DNA of 64,000 nucleotides from Sediminicola luteus (GTDB taxonomy: Bacteria > Bacteroidota > Bacteroidia > Flavobacteriales > Flavobacteriaceae): NCBI RefSeq assembly GCF_002514735.1, contig NZ_NBWU01000005.1, positions 124,001 through 188,000 of the forward strand. Reading direction: 5' to 3'. The translations under genes and the position numbers were made by a program. The notes beneath the pieces were generated by a model, which did no database searches, had not been told where the DNA came from, and saw nothing but the letters and a program-made list of their open reading frames with translations. Of the stretch, positions 8,444 through 17,001 are shown in pieces (the stretch's first letter is position 1; every line of letters begins with the position of its first letter).

Positions 8444-9550
8444 ATGAAAAAGACAGTCGTATTAAGTATAATCGTACTCTTGGTCGCCAGTTTTTCCTTT
8501 GCGTTGTACTATCTATATCAGAAAAATGCCGAGGATCCCGTGGTTTATGAAACCGAAAAACCCGAAACCCGTACGGTAACCCGAAAAACTGTGGCTACCG
8601 GTAGTATTTTACCTTTGGAAGAGGTGTTGATAAAACCGAACATTTCCGGGGTTATCGAAGAGGTATTCGTAGAAGGTGGCGATTTTGTAAAATCGGGAGA
8701 TCTTTTGGCCCGAATCAAAGTAGTGCCGAACCTGAATGCCCTGAACGATGCTAAAATGTCCATTGACGATGCCAAGATCAATATGATGGATAAAAAGAGG
8801 GATTTAGACCGTCAAAAAACTTTGTTCGACAAGGGAGTAGTCTCCAAAGTAGATCTGGAAAGGGCCCAAGTGGCCTTTGATCAGGCCAAGCAAGCCTTAA
8901 ATGCAGCCAACAAACGCTTTGATATTGTTAAGACAGGTACCACAAAGGGTTACGGAAATGCTGCGAATACCATGATTCGGGCCACCGTGAGCGGTATGGT
9001 GCTCGATGTGCCTGTAGAAAAGGGTAACCAGGTTATTGAGAGTAATAACTTTAACGAAGGTACCACCATTGCTGCCATTGCCGATGTAAATAAAATGATC
9101 TTTGAAGGCAAGGTAGACGAGTCGGAAGTGGGTAAGATCCGCGAAGGATTGAACTTAGAGATTGCCGTGGGTGCCTTGGAGAACAATGTGTTCGATGCCA
9201 CTTTAGATTATATCGCCCCTAAAGGTGTTGAGGAAAATGGCGCCATTCAGTTCGAGATTAAAGGTACGCTCACCAAGCAAGATACGGTGTTCATTAGAGC
9301 TGGCTTAAGTGCGAATGCCTCGATTATTCTCGAAAAGGCCGAAGATGCCCTTAGTATAAAAGAAGCTTTGGTGCAGTACGACGATGAGACCCAAGATCCG
9401 TATGTAGAGGTGAAAACCGGGGAACAACAGTTCGAACGTCGCGATATTGAATTGGGTGTTAGCGATGGTATTTATGTGGCCATCGATTCGGGCTTGGCCG
9501 CAGAAGACGAGATAAAAGTCTGGAACCAAATCAAGGCCCCAACCGAATAG
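8444..9550 (+). CDS. periplasmic adaptor (MacA/HlyD family), cassette 1
   Basis: A 368-residue membrane fusion protein with an N-terminal membrane anchor, a biotinyl-lipoyl half (SGVIEEVFVEGGDFVKSGD), a coiled-coil hairpin (about residues 100-160), the second lipoyl half (SGMVLDVPVEKGNQVIE) and a beta-barrel. It would bridge the inner-membrane permeases to the TolC channel. The paralogue at 12877 is similar along its whole length. It sits between the permease pair and the ATPase gene. Confidence 0.92.
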   Translation: MKKTVVLSIIVLLVASFSFALYYLYQKNAEDPVVYETEKPETRTVTRKTVATGSILPLEEVLIKPNISGVIEEVFVEGGDFVKSGDLLARIKVVPNLNALNDAKMSIDDAKINMMDKKRDLDRQKTLFDKGVVSKVDLERAQVAFDQAKQALNAANKRFDIVKTGTTKGYGNAANTMIRATVSGMVLDVPVEKGNQVIESNNFNEGTTIAAIADVNKMIFEGKVDESEVGKIREGLNLEIAVGALENNVFDATLDYIAPKGVEENGAIQFEIKGTLTKQDTVFIRAGLSANASIILEKAEDALSIKEALVQYDDETQDPYVEVKTGEQQFERRDIELGVSDGIYVAIDSGLAAEDEIKVWNQIKAPTE

Positions 9551-9602
9551 AAATCTTAAAATAATCAAAAAATTGTGCGGGGATCGTAACGTTTTAGGTC
9601 CT

Positions 9603-9616
9603 GTATAGTCCTATAC
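9603..9616. promoter_or_regulatory. short perfect palindrome upstream of the ATPase gene
   Basis: GTATAG and CTATAC are separated by 2 bp, 36 bp before the ATPase start. This could be an operator or merely chance. No TAnnTTTG box lies nearby, and the gene can be read from the upstream operon. Confidence 0.25.
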
Positions 9617-9652
9617 GTGTCAACTCGCAACTCAACAAAAAACGAGCCAACC

Positions 9653-10354
9653 ATGATACAGATTAAAGATCTTCACAAATCCTATAAAATGGGGAGTAAC
9701 TCCCTTCATGTACTTAAAGGAATCGATTTTAATGTAGAAGATGGCGAACTGGTGGCCATTATGGGATCTTCGGGTTCCGGTAAATCTACCCTTTTGAATA
9801 TTTTGGGCATGCTCGATAATGCCGATACCGGTGACTATATTTTAGATGGGGTGCCGATCAAAAACCTGAACGAGACCAAAGCGGCCCAATACCGTAATAA
9901 ATTCCTTGGGTTTATATTCCAGTCTTTTAACCTGATCAATTATAAAACAGCGGCCGAGAACGTAGCCTTGCCTTTGTATTACCAAAAGGTGGGTCGTAAA
10001 GAACGCCAGGAAAAAGCCTTGAAGTATTTAGAGCAAGTTGGCTTGAAAGAGTGGGCTACGCATTTGCCCAGTGAGCTTTCTGGTGGACAAAAACAAAGGG
10101 TGGCCATTGCCCGTGCCATGGCGGCCGAGCCTAAAGTACTTTTGGCCGATGAGCCTACCGGGGCCTTGGATAGTAAAACATCCTATGAAGTAATGGATCT
10201 GATCCAAAAAATCAACGATGCCGGTAATACTATTTTGGTGGTGACCCACGAACCCGACATTGCCGATATGTGTAAGCGTATTGTGCATTTGCGCGATGGG
10301 GTAATCGTTGAAGATAAAAAGGTAGAACAGGTAAGGGCCCAACAGTATGTTTGA
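9653..10354 (+). CDS. ABC transporter ATPase (MacB/LolD type)
   Basis: A 233-residue nucleotide-binding protein with Walker A GSSGSGKST (about 38-46), signature LSGGQ (about 142-146), Walker B VLLADEP (about 162-168) and the switch His in VTHEPD. It powers MacB/Lol-type mechanotransmission. It is the only ATPase gene in an operon with four permeases. I use the ATG at 9653, which opens the family-typical MIQIKDLHKSY; the frame also allows a GTG at 9617. Its 3' end overlaps the next permease by 8 bp. Confidence 0.94.
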   Translation: MIQIKDLHKSYKMGSNSLHVLKGIDFNVEDGELVAIMGSSGSGKSTLLNILGMLDNADTGDYILDGVPIKNLNETKAAQYRNKFLGFIFQSFNLINYKTAAENVALPLYYQKVGRKERQEKALKYLEQVGLKEWATHLPSELSGGQKQRVAIARAMAAEPKVLLADEPTGALDSKTSYEVMDLIQKINDAGNTILVVTHEPDIADMCKRIVHLRDGVIVEDKKVEQVRAQQYV

Positions 10355-11576
10355 TCGCGACGTTTGGCAAGAGATTTTCCACAGCATCAAAAATAACAAG
10401 CTGCGTACCTTCCTAACTGGTTTTTCGGTAGGTTGGGGTATCTTTATTTTGGTGATGTTGTTGGCCTCCGTTAATGGAATGCAGAACGGTTTTACCGGGC
10501 AATTCAATGACGATGCCACCAACTCTATTTTTATCCGTACGGGGAGTACTGTTAAAGCCTATGGTGGGTTTGAGGCCGGTAGACGTATCCGGTTTAAAAA
10601 CGACGATATAGAATATATCCAAAAGAGTTTTCCGGACGATTACGTAGAGATCAGTGGGCGATTCTATCGTTCGATTTCGGCCCGTTATAAGGCAGAGACC
10701 GGTACTTACACGGTAACGGCAGTCCACCCGGATCATCAGGTTATAGAAAAAACCATCGTTACCAAAGGCCGCTATATCAATGAAAACGATATCAGGGCTA
10801 AGGCCAAAGTGGCCGTAATCGGTAGAAAAGTGGCCGAGGATCTTTTCGATAAGGAAGACCCGATTGGGCAGTTTGCCGAGTTCAATGGTTTGCCCTTTAG
10901 GGTAATCGGGGTGTTTACCGATGAGGGCGACGATAATGCCGAACGTGGTATTTATGCACCCATAACCACCTATCAAAGAATTTATGGAAATACGGATCAG
11001 GTAGATGTGATTACCCTGACCTATAACCCGGATTATAAGCTTCAGGAAGCTATCGCTTTTTCGGACCGTATAGAGACTTTGTTGAAACGTAAACATCGAA
11101 TCTCGCCAGAAGATCAGGCTGGTATCCGTGTCTGGAACTATGCCGAAGCCTTTGACGATATCAGCAATTTTACCTCAGTACTTTCAGCCATTAGTATAGG
11201 TGTGGGGCTACTTATTTTAATAGCCGGTATCGTAGGTATCGGAAATATTATGGTGTTCATCATTAAAGAACGTACCAAGGAAATTGGTGTGCGAAAAGCT
11301 TTGGGTGCTGCTCCTGGCCAAATCGTAAAATTGGTGCTTTTTGAGTCGGTATTCATCACGGCTTTGTCCGGATTTATCGGTCTTTTGTTTGCCACGGCCA
11401 TTTTGGCCTTGGTAGGGCCCAATATACAATCTGATGCTTTTGCCAACCCATCGGTACGCATGTCTACCGTAATTACCGCCACCATAATTCTGGTTGTGGC
11501 CGGGGTCTTGGCCGGATTGATACCTGCCATGAAGGCTGCGAATGTTAAACCTATTGTTGCACTAAGGGATAAATAG
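10347..11576 (+). CDS. MacB-like ABC transporter permease, type A (cassette 2)
   Basis: A 409-residue permease, paralogue of the one at 5881: same N-terminus (MFDRDVWQEIF, NNKLRTFLTGFSV), a periplasmic MacB_PCD domain and an FtsX C-terminus with FIIKERTKEIGVRKALGA. Its start overlaps the ATPase gene by 8 bp, so the two are translationally coupled and are the most direct partner pair in the operon. The type B partner follows after 2 bp. Confidence 0.92.
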   Translation: MFDRDVWQEIFHSIKNNKLRTFLTGFSVGWGIFILVMLLASVNGMQNGFTGQFNDDATNSIFIRTGSTVKAYGGFEAGRRIRFKNDDIEYIQKSFPDDYVEISGRFYRSISARYKAETGTYTVTAVHPDHQVIEKTIVTKGRYINENDIRAKAKVAVIGRKVAEDLFDKEDPIGQFAEFNGLPFRVIGVFTDEGDDNAERGIYAPITTYQRIYGNTDQVDVITLTYNPDYKLQEAIAFSDRIETLLKRKHRISPEDQAGIRVWNYAEAFDDISNFTSVLSAISIGVGLLILIAGIVGIGNIMVFIIKERTKEIGVRKALGAAPGQIVKLVLFESVFITALSGFIGLLFATAILALVGPNIQSDAFANPSVRMSTVITATIILVVAGVLAGLIPAMKAANVKPIVALRDK

Positions 11577-11578
11577 TT

Positions 11579-12835
11579 ATGTGGATATTTGATCGCGATT
11601 TATGGCTTGAGATTTTCAATACCCTGGGCAAGAATATGTTCCGAACCTTCTTGACCATGCTAGGAGTAATCTTCGCTATGATCATTCTTATGTTGCTCTT
11701 GGGTTCGGCCAATGGTATGAGCAATGGGTTCAATAGGATTTTTGCCGGTACGGCCTCCAATAGTCTTTTTGTATGGAGCCAACGAACTTCTGAACCGTAT
11801 AAAGGATTTGAAAGGGGAAGGCGCATCCGTTTTAGAATAGATGATGCCAATATATTAAAGAAAAACATCCCGGAAATCGATGTGTTGGCGCCACGAATAG
11901 AATTGGGTAGCCATAGGGGTGTGGTAACCGTGTACCGAAATGGTAGAACCAGTGGTTCTTCTGTATATGGTGATTTTCCCGAAATAGATAATATTACCAA
12001 AAAGAAATTGGTTAAAGGCCGGTTCTTGAATAACAATGATATCGAAGGCTCTAAAAAGGTATGTGTTATCGGTGAGGAGACCTTTAAACTATTATTCGAT
12101 AAAAGTGAGGACGCCATTGGGCAAGAGATTAGGGTTAACGGGGTATTCTTTACCGTAGTAGGTATTTATAAACCCAATAACAATATCAATATTGATGGTG
12201 AGAATGCCATTTTCGTTCCCTTCACTACCTTTCAAAAAGCCTTTGGTTCGGGTGATCGTATGGGTTGGATGGCAATATCGGTCAATGAAGATACCAAGGT
12301 GGCCATCGTAGAGGACAAGATCAAAAAATTATTGAAGAACAAATACGATATCGCTCCTAATGACGAAAGGGCTATTGGAAGTTTCGATATGTCGGAAATC
12401 TTTAACAATATCAGTTCCTTTACCACTGTGTTACAAGGTTTCTCCTTCTTTGTAGGCATTTTTACCTTGTTAGCCGGGGTAATCGCCATTAGTAACATTC
12501 TATTGATTACGGTAAAAGAACGTACCAAAGAAATTGGGGTACGAAGGGCCTTGGGGGCCACCCCAAAGATCGTGCGTAGGCAAATCGTAATGGAAGCTAT
12601 CGTTTTAACCGGATTTGCCGGCCTTATAGGATTTGCGATTTCTGTGGGGATGCTAACCCTACTCGATAAGATGTTTGGCCAGGGCAACGATTTCCCATTT
12701 AAAAATCCTATGGTAGATATCCCACAGTTTACCATCGCCTTTTTACTAATGGTGGGGCTTAGTGTTCTTATTGGGTTAATACCTGCCAATAGGGCGGTTA
12801 AGGTAAGACCCATTGAAGCGCTTCGAGAAGAATAG
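11579..12835 (+). CDS. MacB-like ABC transporter permease, type B (cassette 2)
   Basis: A 418-residue permease, paralogue of the one at 7129 (KNMFRTFLTMLGV at the N-terminus). It has a periplasmic MacB_PCD domain and a C-terminal FtsX part with ITVKERTKEIGVRRALGA. It follows the type A gene by 2 bp and precedes the second adaptor by 41 bp, repeating the order of cassette 1. Confidence 0.92.
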   Translation: MWIFDRDLWLEIFNTLGKNMFRTFLTMLGVIFAMIILMLLLGSANGMSNGFNRIFAGTASNSLFVWSQRTSEPYKGFERGRRIRFRIDDANILKKNIPEIDVLAPRIELGSHRGVVTVYRNGRTSGSSVYGDFPEIDNITKKKLVKGRFLNNNDIEGSKKVCVIGEETFKLLFDKSEDAIGQEIRVNGVFFTVVGIYKPNNNINIDGENAIFVPFTTFQKAFGSGDRMGWMAISVNEDTKVAIVEDKIKKLLKNKYDIAPNDERAIGSFDMSEIFNNISSFTTVLQGFSFFVGIFTLLAGVIAISNILLITVKERTKEIGVRRALGATPKIVRRQIVMEAIVLTGFAGLIGFAISVGMLTLLDKMFGQGNDFPFKNPMVDIPQFTIAFLLMVGLSVLIGLIPANRAVKVRPIEALREE

Positions 12836-12876
12836 AAAAACCAAAAAAGAATTAAATAACAGTCAAATTACGAATA

Positions 12877-13995
12877 ATGAACAAGTATGTTAAATACGGA
12901 TTGATCGGACTTGTATGTATAGGCATCTTGGGGGCCACGGTCATTTTCCTGAAAAAGAACAGCGAGCCGTTAAAGTTGTACGAGACGGCCGAATTGGAGA
13001 AACAGGATATCGTAAACAAGGTAATCGTGACCGGTAAGGTCATTCCCGAGGACGAGATCAATATAAAACCGCAGATTCCGGGTATTATCGATGAGATTTT
13101 CTTGGAAGAAGGTGAAGAGGTTAAAGAAGGTGATCTAATTGCCACGATTAAGGTTGTCCCTAACGAACAGTCTTTGGCCAGTGCCCGAGGTAGGGTAAAA
13201 ACCGCTGAGGTAAACCTATCCAATGCCAAGATCGAATACGACCGTAACAAGGCCATTTTTGATAAAGGGGTAATCTCTAGCCAAGATTTCAACCAGATCA
13301 AATTGACCTATGATCGTGCCGTGTTAGAGTTGGAGAATGCCCGTAACGACTATCAGATTATTCGTGTAGGTTCTACCGGAGGTTCGGCTGCTGCCAATAC
13401 CAATATCCGTTCTACCGTTGCCGGGACCATTTTGGAAATCCCGGTAAAAGAAGGAGATCAGGTTATTGAAAGTAACAGCTTTAACGAAGGTACCACTATC
13501 GCTACCATTGCCGATATGCAAAAACTGATTTTTGAGGGCGAGGTAGATGAAGCCGAGGTAGGTAAGCTAAAATTGGGCATGCCTTTACAGATTAGTATGG
13601 GGGCTCTTGAAAAGTCTGAGTTCGGAGCCAAATTAAAATTCATTGCCCCTAAAGGTATTGAAGAAGAAGGAGCCGTTCAGTTTAAGATCGAAGGTGACCT
13701 TGTGTTAAACGATAGTACCTATGTACGTGCCGGTTATAGTGCCAACGCCTCTATTGTATTAGATGAAAAGAAAGACGTATTGGCCATTAAAGAAGCTTTG
13801 TTACAATTCGATAAGGAAACCGAAAAACCCTACGTAGAAGTAGAGACTGGGGAAAACGAATTCGAAAAACGCGAATTGGAACTTGGGGTAAGTGATGGCA
13901 TCAATGTCGAGGTTTTATCTGGGATTACAGAAGATGATAAAATCAAAATTTGGAACGAATTAGAAAAGAGTGATAACGAAAATTCAGACGACTAA
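12877..13995 (+). CDS. periplasmic adaptor (MacA/HlyD family), cassette 2
   Basis: A 372-residue membrane fusion protein: N-terminal membrane helix, lipoyl halves (PGIIDEIFLEEGEEVKEGD and AGTILEIPVKEGDQVIES), a coiled-coil hairpin between them, and beta-barrel domains. It shares long motifs with the cassette 1 adaptor, for example the stretch around FNEGTTIA and IAPKG. The protein ends in a run of acidic residues. The TolC gene starts 1 bp after the stop codon. Confidence 0.92.
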   Translation: MNKYVKYGLIGLVCIGILGATVIFLKKNSEPLKLYETAELEKQDIVNKVIVTGKVIPEDEINIKPQIPGIIDEIFLEEGEEVKEGDLIATIKVVPNEQSLASARGRVKTAEVNLSNAKIEYDRNKAIFDKGVISSQDFNQIKLTYDRAVLELENARNDYQIIRVGSTGGSAAANTNIRSTVAGTILEIPVKEGDQVIESNSFNEGTTIATIADMQKLIFEGEVDEAEVGKLKLGMPLQISMGALEKSEFGAKLKFIAPKGIEEEGAVQFKIEGDLVLNDSTYVRAGYSANASIVLDEKKDVLAIKEALLQFDKETEKPYVEVETGENEFEKRELELGVSDGINVEVLSGITEDDKIKIWNELEKSDNENSDD

Positions 13996-13996
13996 G

Positions 13997-15352
13997 ATGA
14001 ACCTAAAAACTATTGTAGCAGGTGTGTTCATTCTAGTTGGACTTAGCCTGCAGGCCCAGACCAAAAGATGGACCTTGGAAGAATGTATCGCCTATGCCGA
14101 AGAACATAATATATCTTTGGCACAAAGCGAGTTAGATCTTGAAAATGCTAAAATTGATAAATCAGACGCACTAGGTGGGCTATTACCATCACTAAATGGC
14201 TCTATGGGAGGTACCTTTAGCTCCGGTCTTTCCCAGAACCCGGTAACCGGTATCAATACACGGGTAACCAATTTTTCGGCCAATGGAGGATTAAGCTCTG
14301 GCGTAAATCTTTTTGACGGTTTGCGTAATTATAAGCGATTGGATCGTGCCAAGTTAAACGCATTGGCCGCCGAATACCGTCTCGAGGATATGAAGGACGA
14401 TATCCGTTTGGCCGTGGCCAATGCCTATTTGCGTATTTTGATGAATAAGGAGGCCTTAAAGGTTGCTAAAGCCCAATTGGCCGTTACCGAAAAAGATATA
14501 GAGCGCACCAAAGAATTGGTTGAATCCGGTGTAGTGCCACGCGGAGATCAATTGGAATTGGAAGCCACTGCCGCCAATCAGTTACAGCAAGTGGTCAGTT
14601 CAGAGAATGAGGTGGTAATTGCCAAACTTTCCCTGGCCCAGTTATTACAACTGGAAGATTATAATGAGTTTGCGGTTGTCGACGAGCAATTCGAAGTACC
14701 ACCATCCGATATCCTTAATAATTCGGCCAAAGATATTTTTAACAAGGCCATGGAGGTGCGTAACGATATTAAATTATCGGCGGCAAGCGTTGATTTGGCC
14801 GTAAAAGATGTAGAAATTGCCAAAGGGGCCTATTATCCTACATTAAGGGGCTTTGTAAATTACAATACGAACTACTTTAACAACAACAGATACTTTAATC
14901 CGGATGGCTCCCTTGGGGATAAAATACCGTTTAAAGAGCAATTGTGGATGAATGATGGTATCGCTTATGGTGCCAGTTTGAACATCCCGATTTTTAATGG
15001 TTGGTCGGCAAAGAACGGCGTAAAACGTTCTAGGATCAGCTTGGATAAGGCCCGTTTACAATTAGAACAAGATAAATTGGATTTGGAAGCCACCGTAAAT
15101 CGAGCGTACACTGATACCAAAGGTAGTTTTAAAACCTATGAAGCTGCCGAAAAGACCTTGGAGGCACGTCGTTTGTCTCATCAATATGCCCAAGAGCGGT
15201 TTAATGTGGGGCTCATGAACGCTTTTGAGTATAGCCAAGCCCAGGCCCGTGTAGATGATGCAGCCGCTTCGGTTATCCGATCCAAGTTCGATTATATCTT
15301 TAAATTAAAAGTATTAGAATTCTATTTCGGACTTCCGATTACTTTAGAGTAG
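13997..15352 (+). CDS. TolC family outer membrane efflux protein
   Basis: A 451-residue protein with a signal peptide (cleavage after SLQAQ), then two repeats of the long alpha-helical TolC plan. The opening RWTLEECIAYAEEHNISL is typical of the OEP family. It forms the trimeric channel through the outer membrane for the ABC exporter encoded just upstream. ATG 13997 directly follows the adaptor stop; an earlier in-frame start at 13970 lies inside the adaptor gene. It closes the eight-gene operon. Confidence 0.93.
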   Translation: MNLKTIVAGVFILVGLSLQAQTKRWTLEECIAYAEEHNISLAQSELDLENAKIDKSDALGGLLPSLNGSMGGTFSSGLSQNPVTGINTRVTNFSANGGLSSGVNLFDGLRNYKRLDRAKLNALAAEYRLEDMKDDIRLAVANAYLRILMNKEALKVAKAQLAVTEKDIERTKELVESGVVPRGDQLELEATAANQLQQVVSSENEVVIAKLSLAQLLQLEDYNEFAVVDEQFEVPPSDILNNSAKDIFNKAMEVRNDIKLSAASVDLAVKDVEIAKGAYYPTLRGFVNYNTNYFNNNRYFNPDGSLGDKIPFKEQLWMNDGIAYGASLNIPIFNGWSAKNGVKRSRISLDKARLQLEQDKLDLEATVNRAYTDTKGSFKTYEAAEKTLEARRLSHQYAQERFNVGLMNAFEYSQAQARVDDAAASVIRSKFDYIFKLKVLEFYFGLPITLE

Positions 15353-15355
15353 ACG

Positions 15356-15363
15356 TATATTTG
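15356..15363 (+). promoter_or_regulatory. -7 promoter element TATATTTG just before tsaB
   Basis: An exact TAnnTTTG match between the TolC stop and tsaB, ending only 8 bp before the ATG at 15372. If used, the transcript would begin at or within a few bases of the start codon. No good -33 TTG is visible. Confidence 0.45.
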
Positions 15364-15371
15364 TGGCCATT

Positions 15372-16061
15372 ATGGCTACGATATTACATATAGAGTCGGC
15401 AACGACCAATTGTTCGGTCAGTGTGGCCAAGAACGGAAAGCTCTTGGTGCTGAAAGAGGATAATGGAATCAACTATTCCCATGCCGAACAATTACATATT
15501 TTTATCAGGGAAGCCTTGCAAGAGGCTTCCCTTTCTTTTTCTGAATTGGACGCCATTGCGGTATCAAAGGGGCCTGGTTCCTATACGGGCCTGCGTATAG
15601 GTGTCTCTGCGGCCAAAGGATTGTGTTTTGCACTCGATTTACCACTGATTTCCGTGCCCACCTTGCAATCTATGGCCTTACAAAGCCCAAGCGATACCAT
15701 AGATTTTATTATTCCCTTGTTAGATGCCCGGCGTATGGAGGTATATTCGGCCGTGTATGATGCCCAGGGAGTCGAATTGCGGGAAACCAAGGCTGAAATT
15801 ATCGAAAAAGGTATCTTTGGGGCTTGGACATCGAAGGGAAAGACCATGCTGTTAGGCAATGGGGCTGTTAAATGTAAAGAAGTATTGTCGCATCCGAATT
15901 TGTCGTTTGCACCTTATATTTTCCCTTCTGCCCGGGAAATGGCATCATTGGCTTTTGCAAAATTCCAGCAAAACGATTTTGAGGATGTGGCCTACTTTGA
16001 ACCCTACTATCTCAAAGATTTTATGGTGACTACAAAAAGAAACCCTCCTAAGGACGATTAG
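15372..16061 (+). CDS. tsaB: tRNA threonylcarbamoyladenosine biosynthesis protein TsaB
   Basis: A 229-residue protein of the ASKHA superfamily. TsaB pairs with TsaD and TsaE to place threonylcarbamoyl on A37 of ANN-decoding tRNAs. Visible motifs are ILHIESATTNCSVS at the N-terminus, AVSKGPGSYTGLRIG at about residues 61-75, and PLLDARRMEVYSA. A GTG at 15363 is in frame but overlaps the promoter element, so I use ATG 15372. The gene follows the export operon by 19 bp on the same strand and converges on the MscS gene. Confidence 0.95.
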   Translation: MATILHIESATTNCSVSVAKNGKLLVLKEDNGINYSHAEQLHIFIREALQEASLSFSELDAIAVSKGPGSYTGLRIGVSAAKGLCFALDLPLISVPTLQSMALQSPSDTIDFIIPLLDARRMEVYSAVYDAQGVELRETKAEIIEKGIFGAWTSKGKTMLLGNGAVKCKEVLSHPNLSFAPYIFPSAREMASLAFAKFQQNDFEDVAYFEPYYLKDFMVTTKRNPPKDD

Positions 16062-16102
16062 AAGGGTTTGCGGGTTATAGTTAAATCTTGGATTATCTTG
16101 AA

Positions 16103-16930
16103 CTAGGCTTCAGCTGGCTGTTGTAATACCATATGAGGGAAAGGGATCTCGATTCCGGCCTCGTCGTATTTGTATTTTAGGGTTTCCAAAACATGGAAAT
16201 GAGCAGCCCAGAAATCTTCATTTTTCGCCCAAAAACGTAGACTAAGGTTTACCGAACTATCTGCCAAGGCATCGACATATACCTCAGGCGCCGGATCTTC
16301 TAAAATTTGGGGGAACTCATTACAGATTTGAAGCAAGATTTCTTTAGCTTTCTTTATATCGGAACCATAGGAGATACCGACTGTGATTTTATCGCGACGC
16401 GTGCTTTCAACGTTGTAATTCACGATATTGTTGTTGGCCAATTGTCCGTTGGGCAAAATGGCCAATTGGTTACCAAAAGTGTTGATTTTGGTAGATAATA
16501 CACTTATATCCTTAACCGTACCTTCAATACCCTGGGCAGAAATATAATCGCCCACTCGGAAAGGTTTAAAAAGCAGGATTAGCACTCCGCCTGCAAAGTT
16601 TGACAACGATCCCTGAAGGGCCAGTCCGACCGCCAAACCGGCCGCGCCCACGACGGCTACCAGTGACGACGATTTAACCCCCAATTGGGTAACTACAAGC
16701 ACGAATACCAATAGTTTACAACCCATACTGATAAAACTCAACAAAAAGCTCTCTAAGGTAGGGTCGTAATCTTTTTTGACGAACAATCGTCTTATCATGC
16801 GGGTTACCATTTTAGTCAGCCAAAGGCCCACCACCAAAATGATTATTGCGGTGATTAAATCGGGTAAAAATGCCATAAGCCATTCCATGGCCGTGTCCAT
16901 AAAAGTTTCAATATTGGCTATGCTTTCCAT
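16103..16930 (-). CDS. small-conductance mechanosensitive channel (MscS family)
   Basis: A 275-residue inner-membrane channel that opens under membrane tension to release osmolytes. Three N-terminal helices are visible; the pore-lining third helix is rich in Gly and Ala (VGAAGLAVGLALQGSLSNF). The MscS beta domain follows (FRVGDYISAQGIEGTVKDI, then LPNGQLANNNIVNY) and the alpha-beta C-terminal domain ends the protein. The length is the same as classic MscS. It lies 71 bp downstream of the yyaL-like gene on the same strand. Confidence 0.95.
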   Translation of the reverse strand: MESIANIETFMDTAMEWLMAFLPDLITAIIILVVGLWLTKMVTRMIRRLFVKKDYDPTLESFLLSFISMGCKLLVFVLVVTQLGVKSSSLVAVVGAAGLAVGLALQGSLSNFAGGVLILLFKPFRVGDYISAQGIEGTVKDISVLSTKINTFGNQLAILPNGQLANNNIVNYNVESTRRDKITVGISYGSDIKKAKEILLQICNEFPQILEDPAPEVYVDALADSSVNLSLRFWAKNEDFWAAHFHVLETLKYKYDEAGIEIPFPHMVLQQPAEA

Positions 16931-17001
16931 ATGTTAGGTTTTTATGCGGCAAAAGAAAGAAAAAAGAGACGTATTACCAATGTTTTGACACTAAGATTAG
17001 G

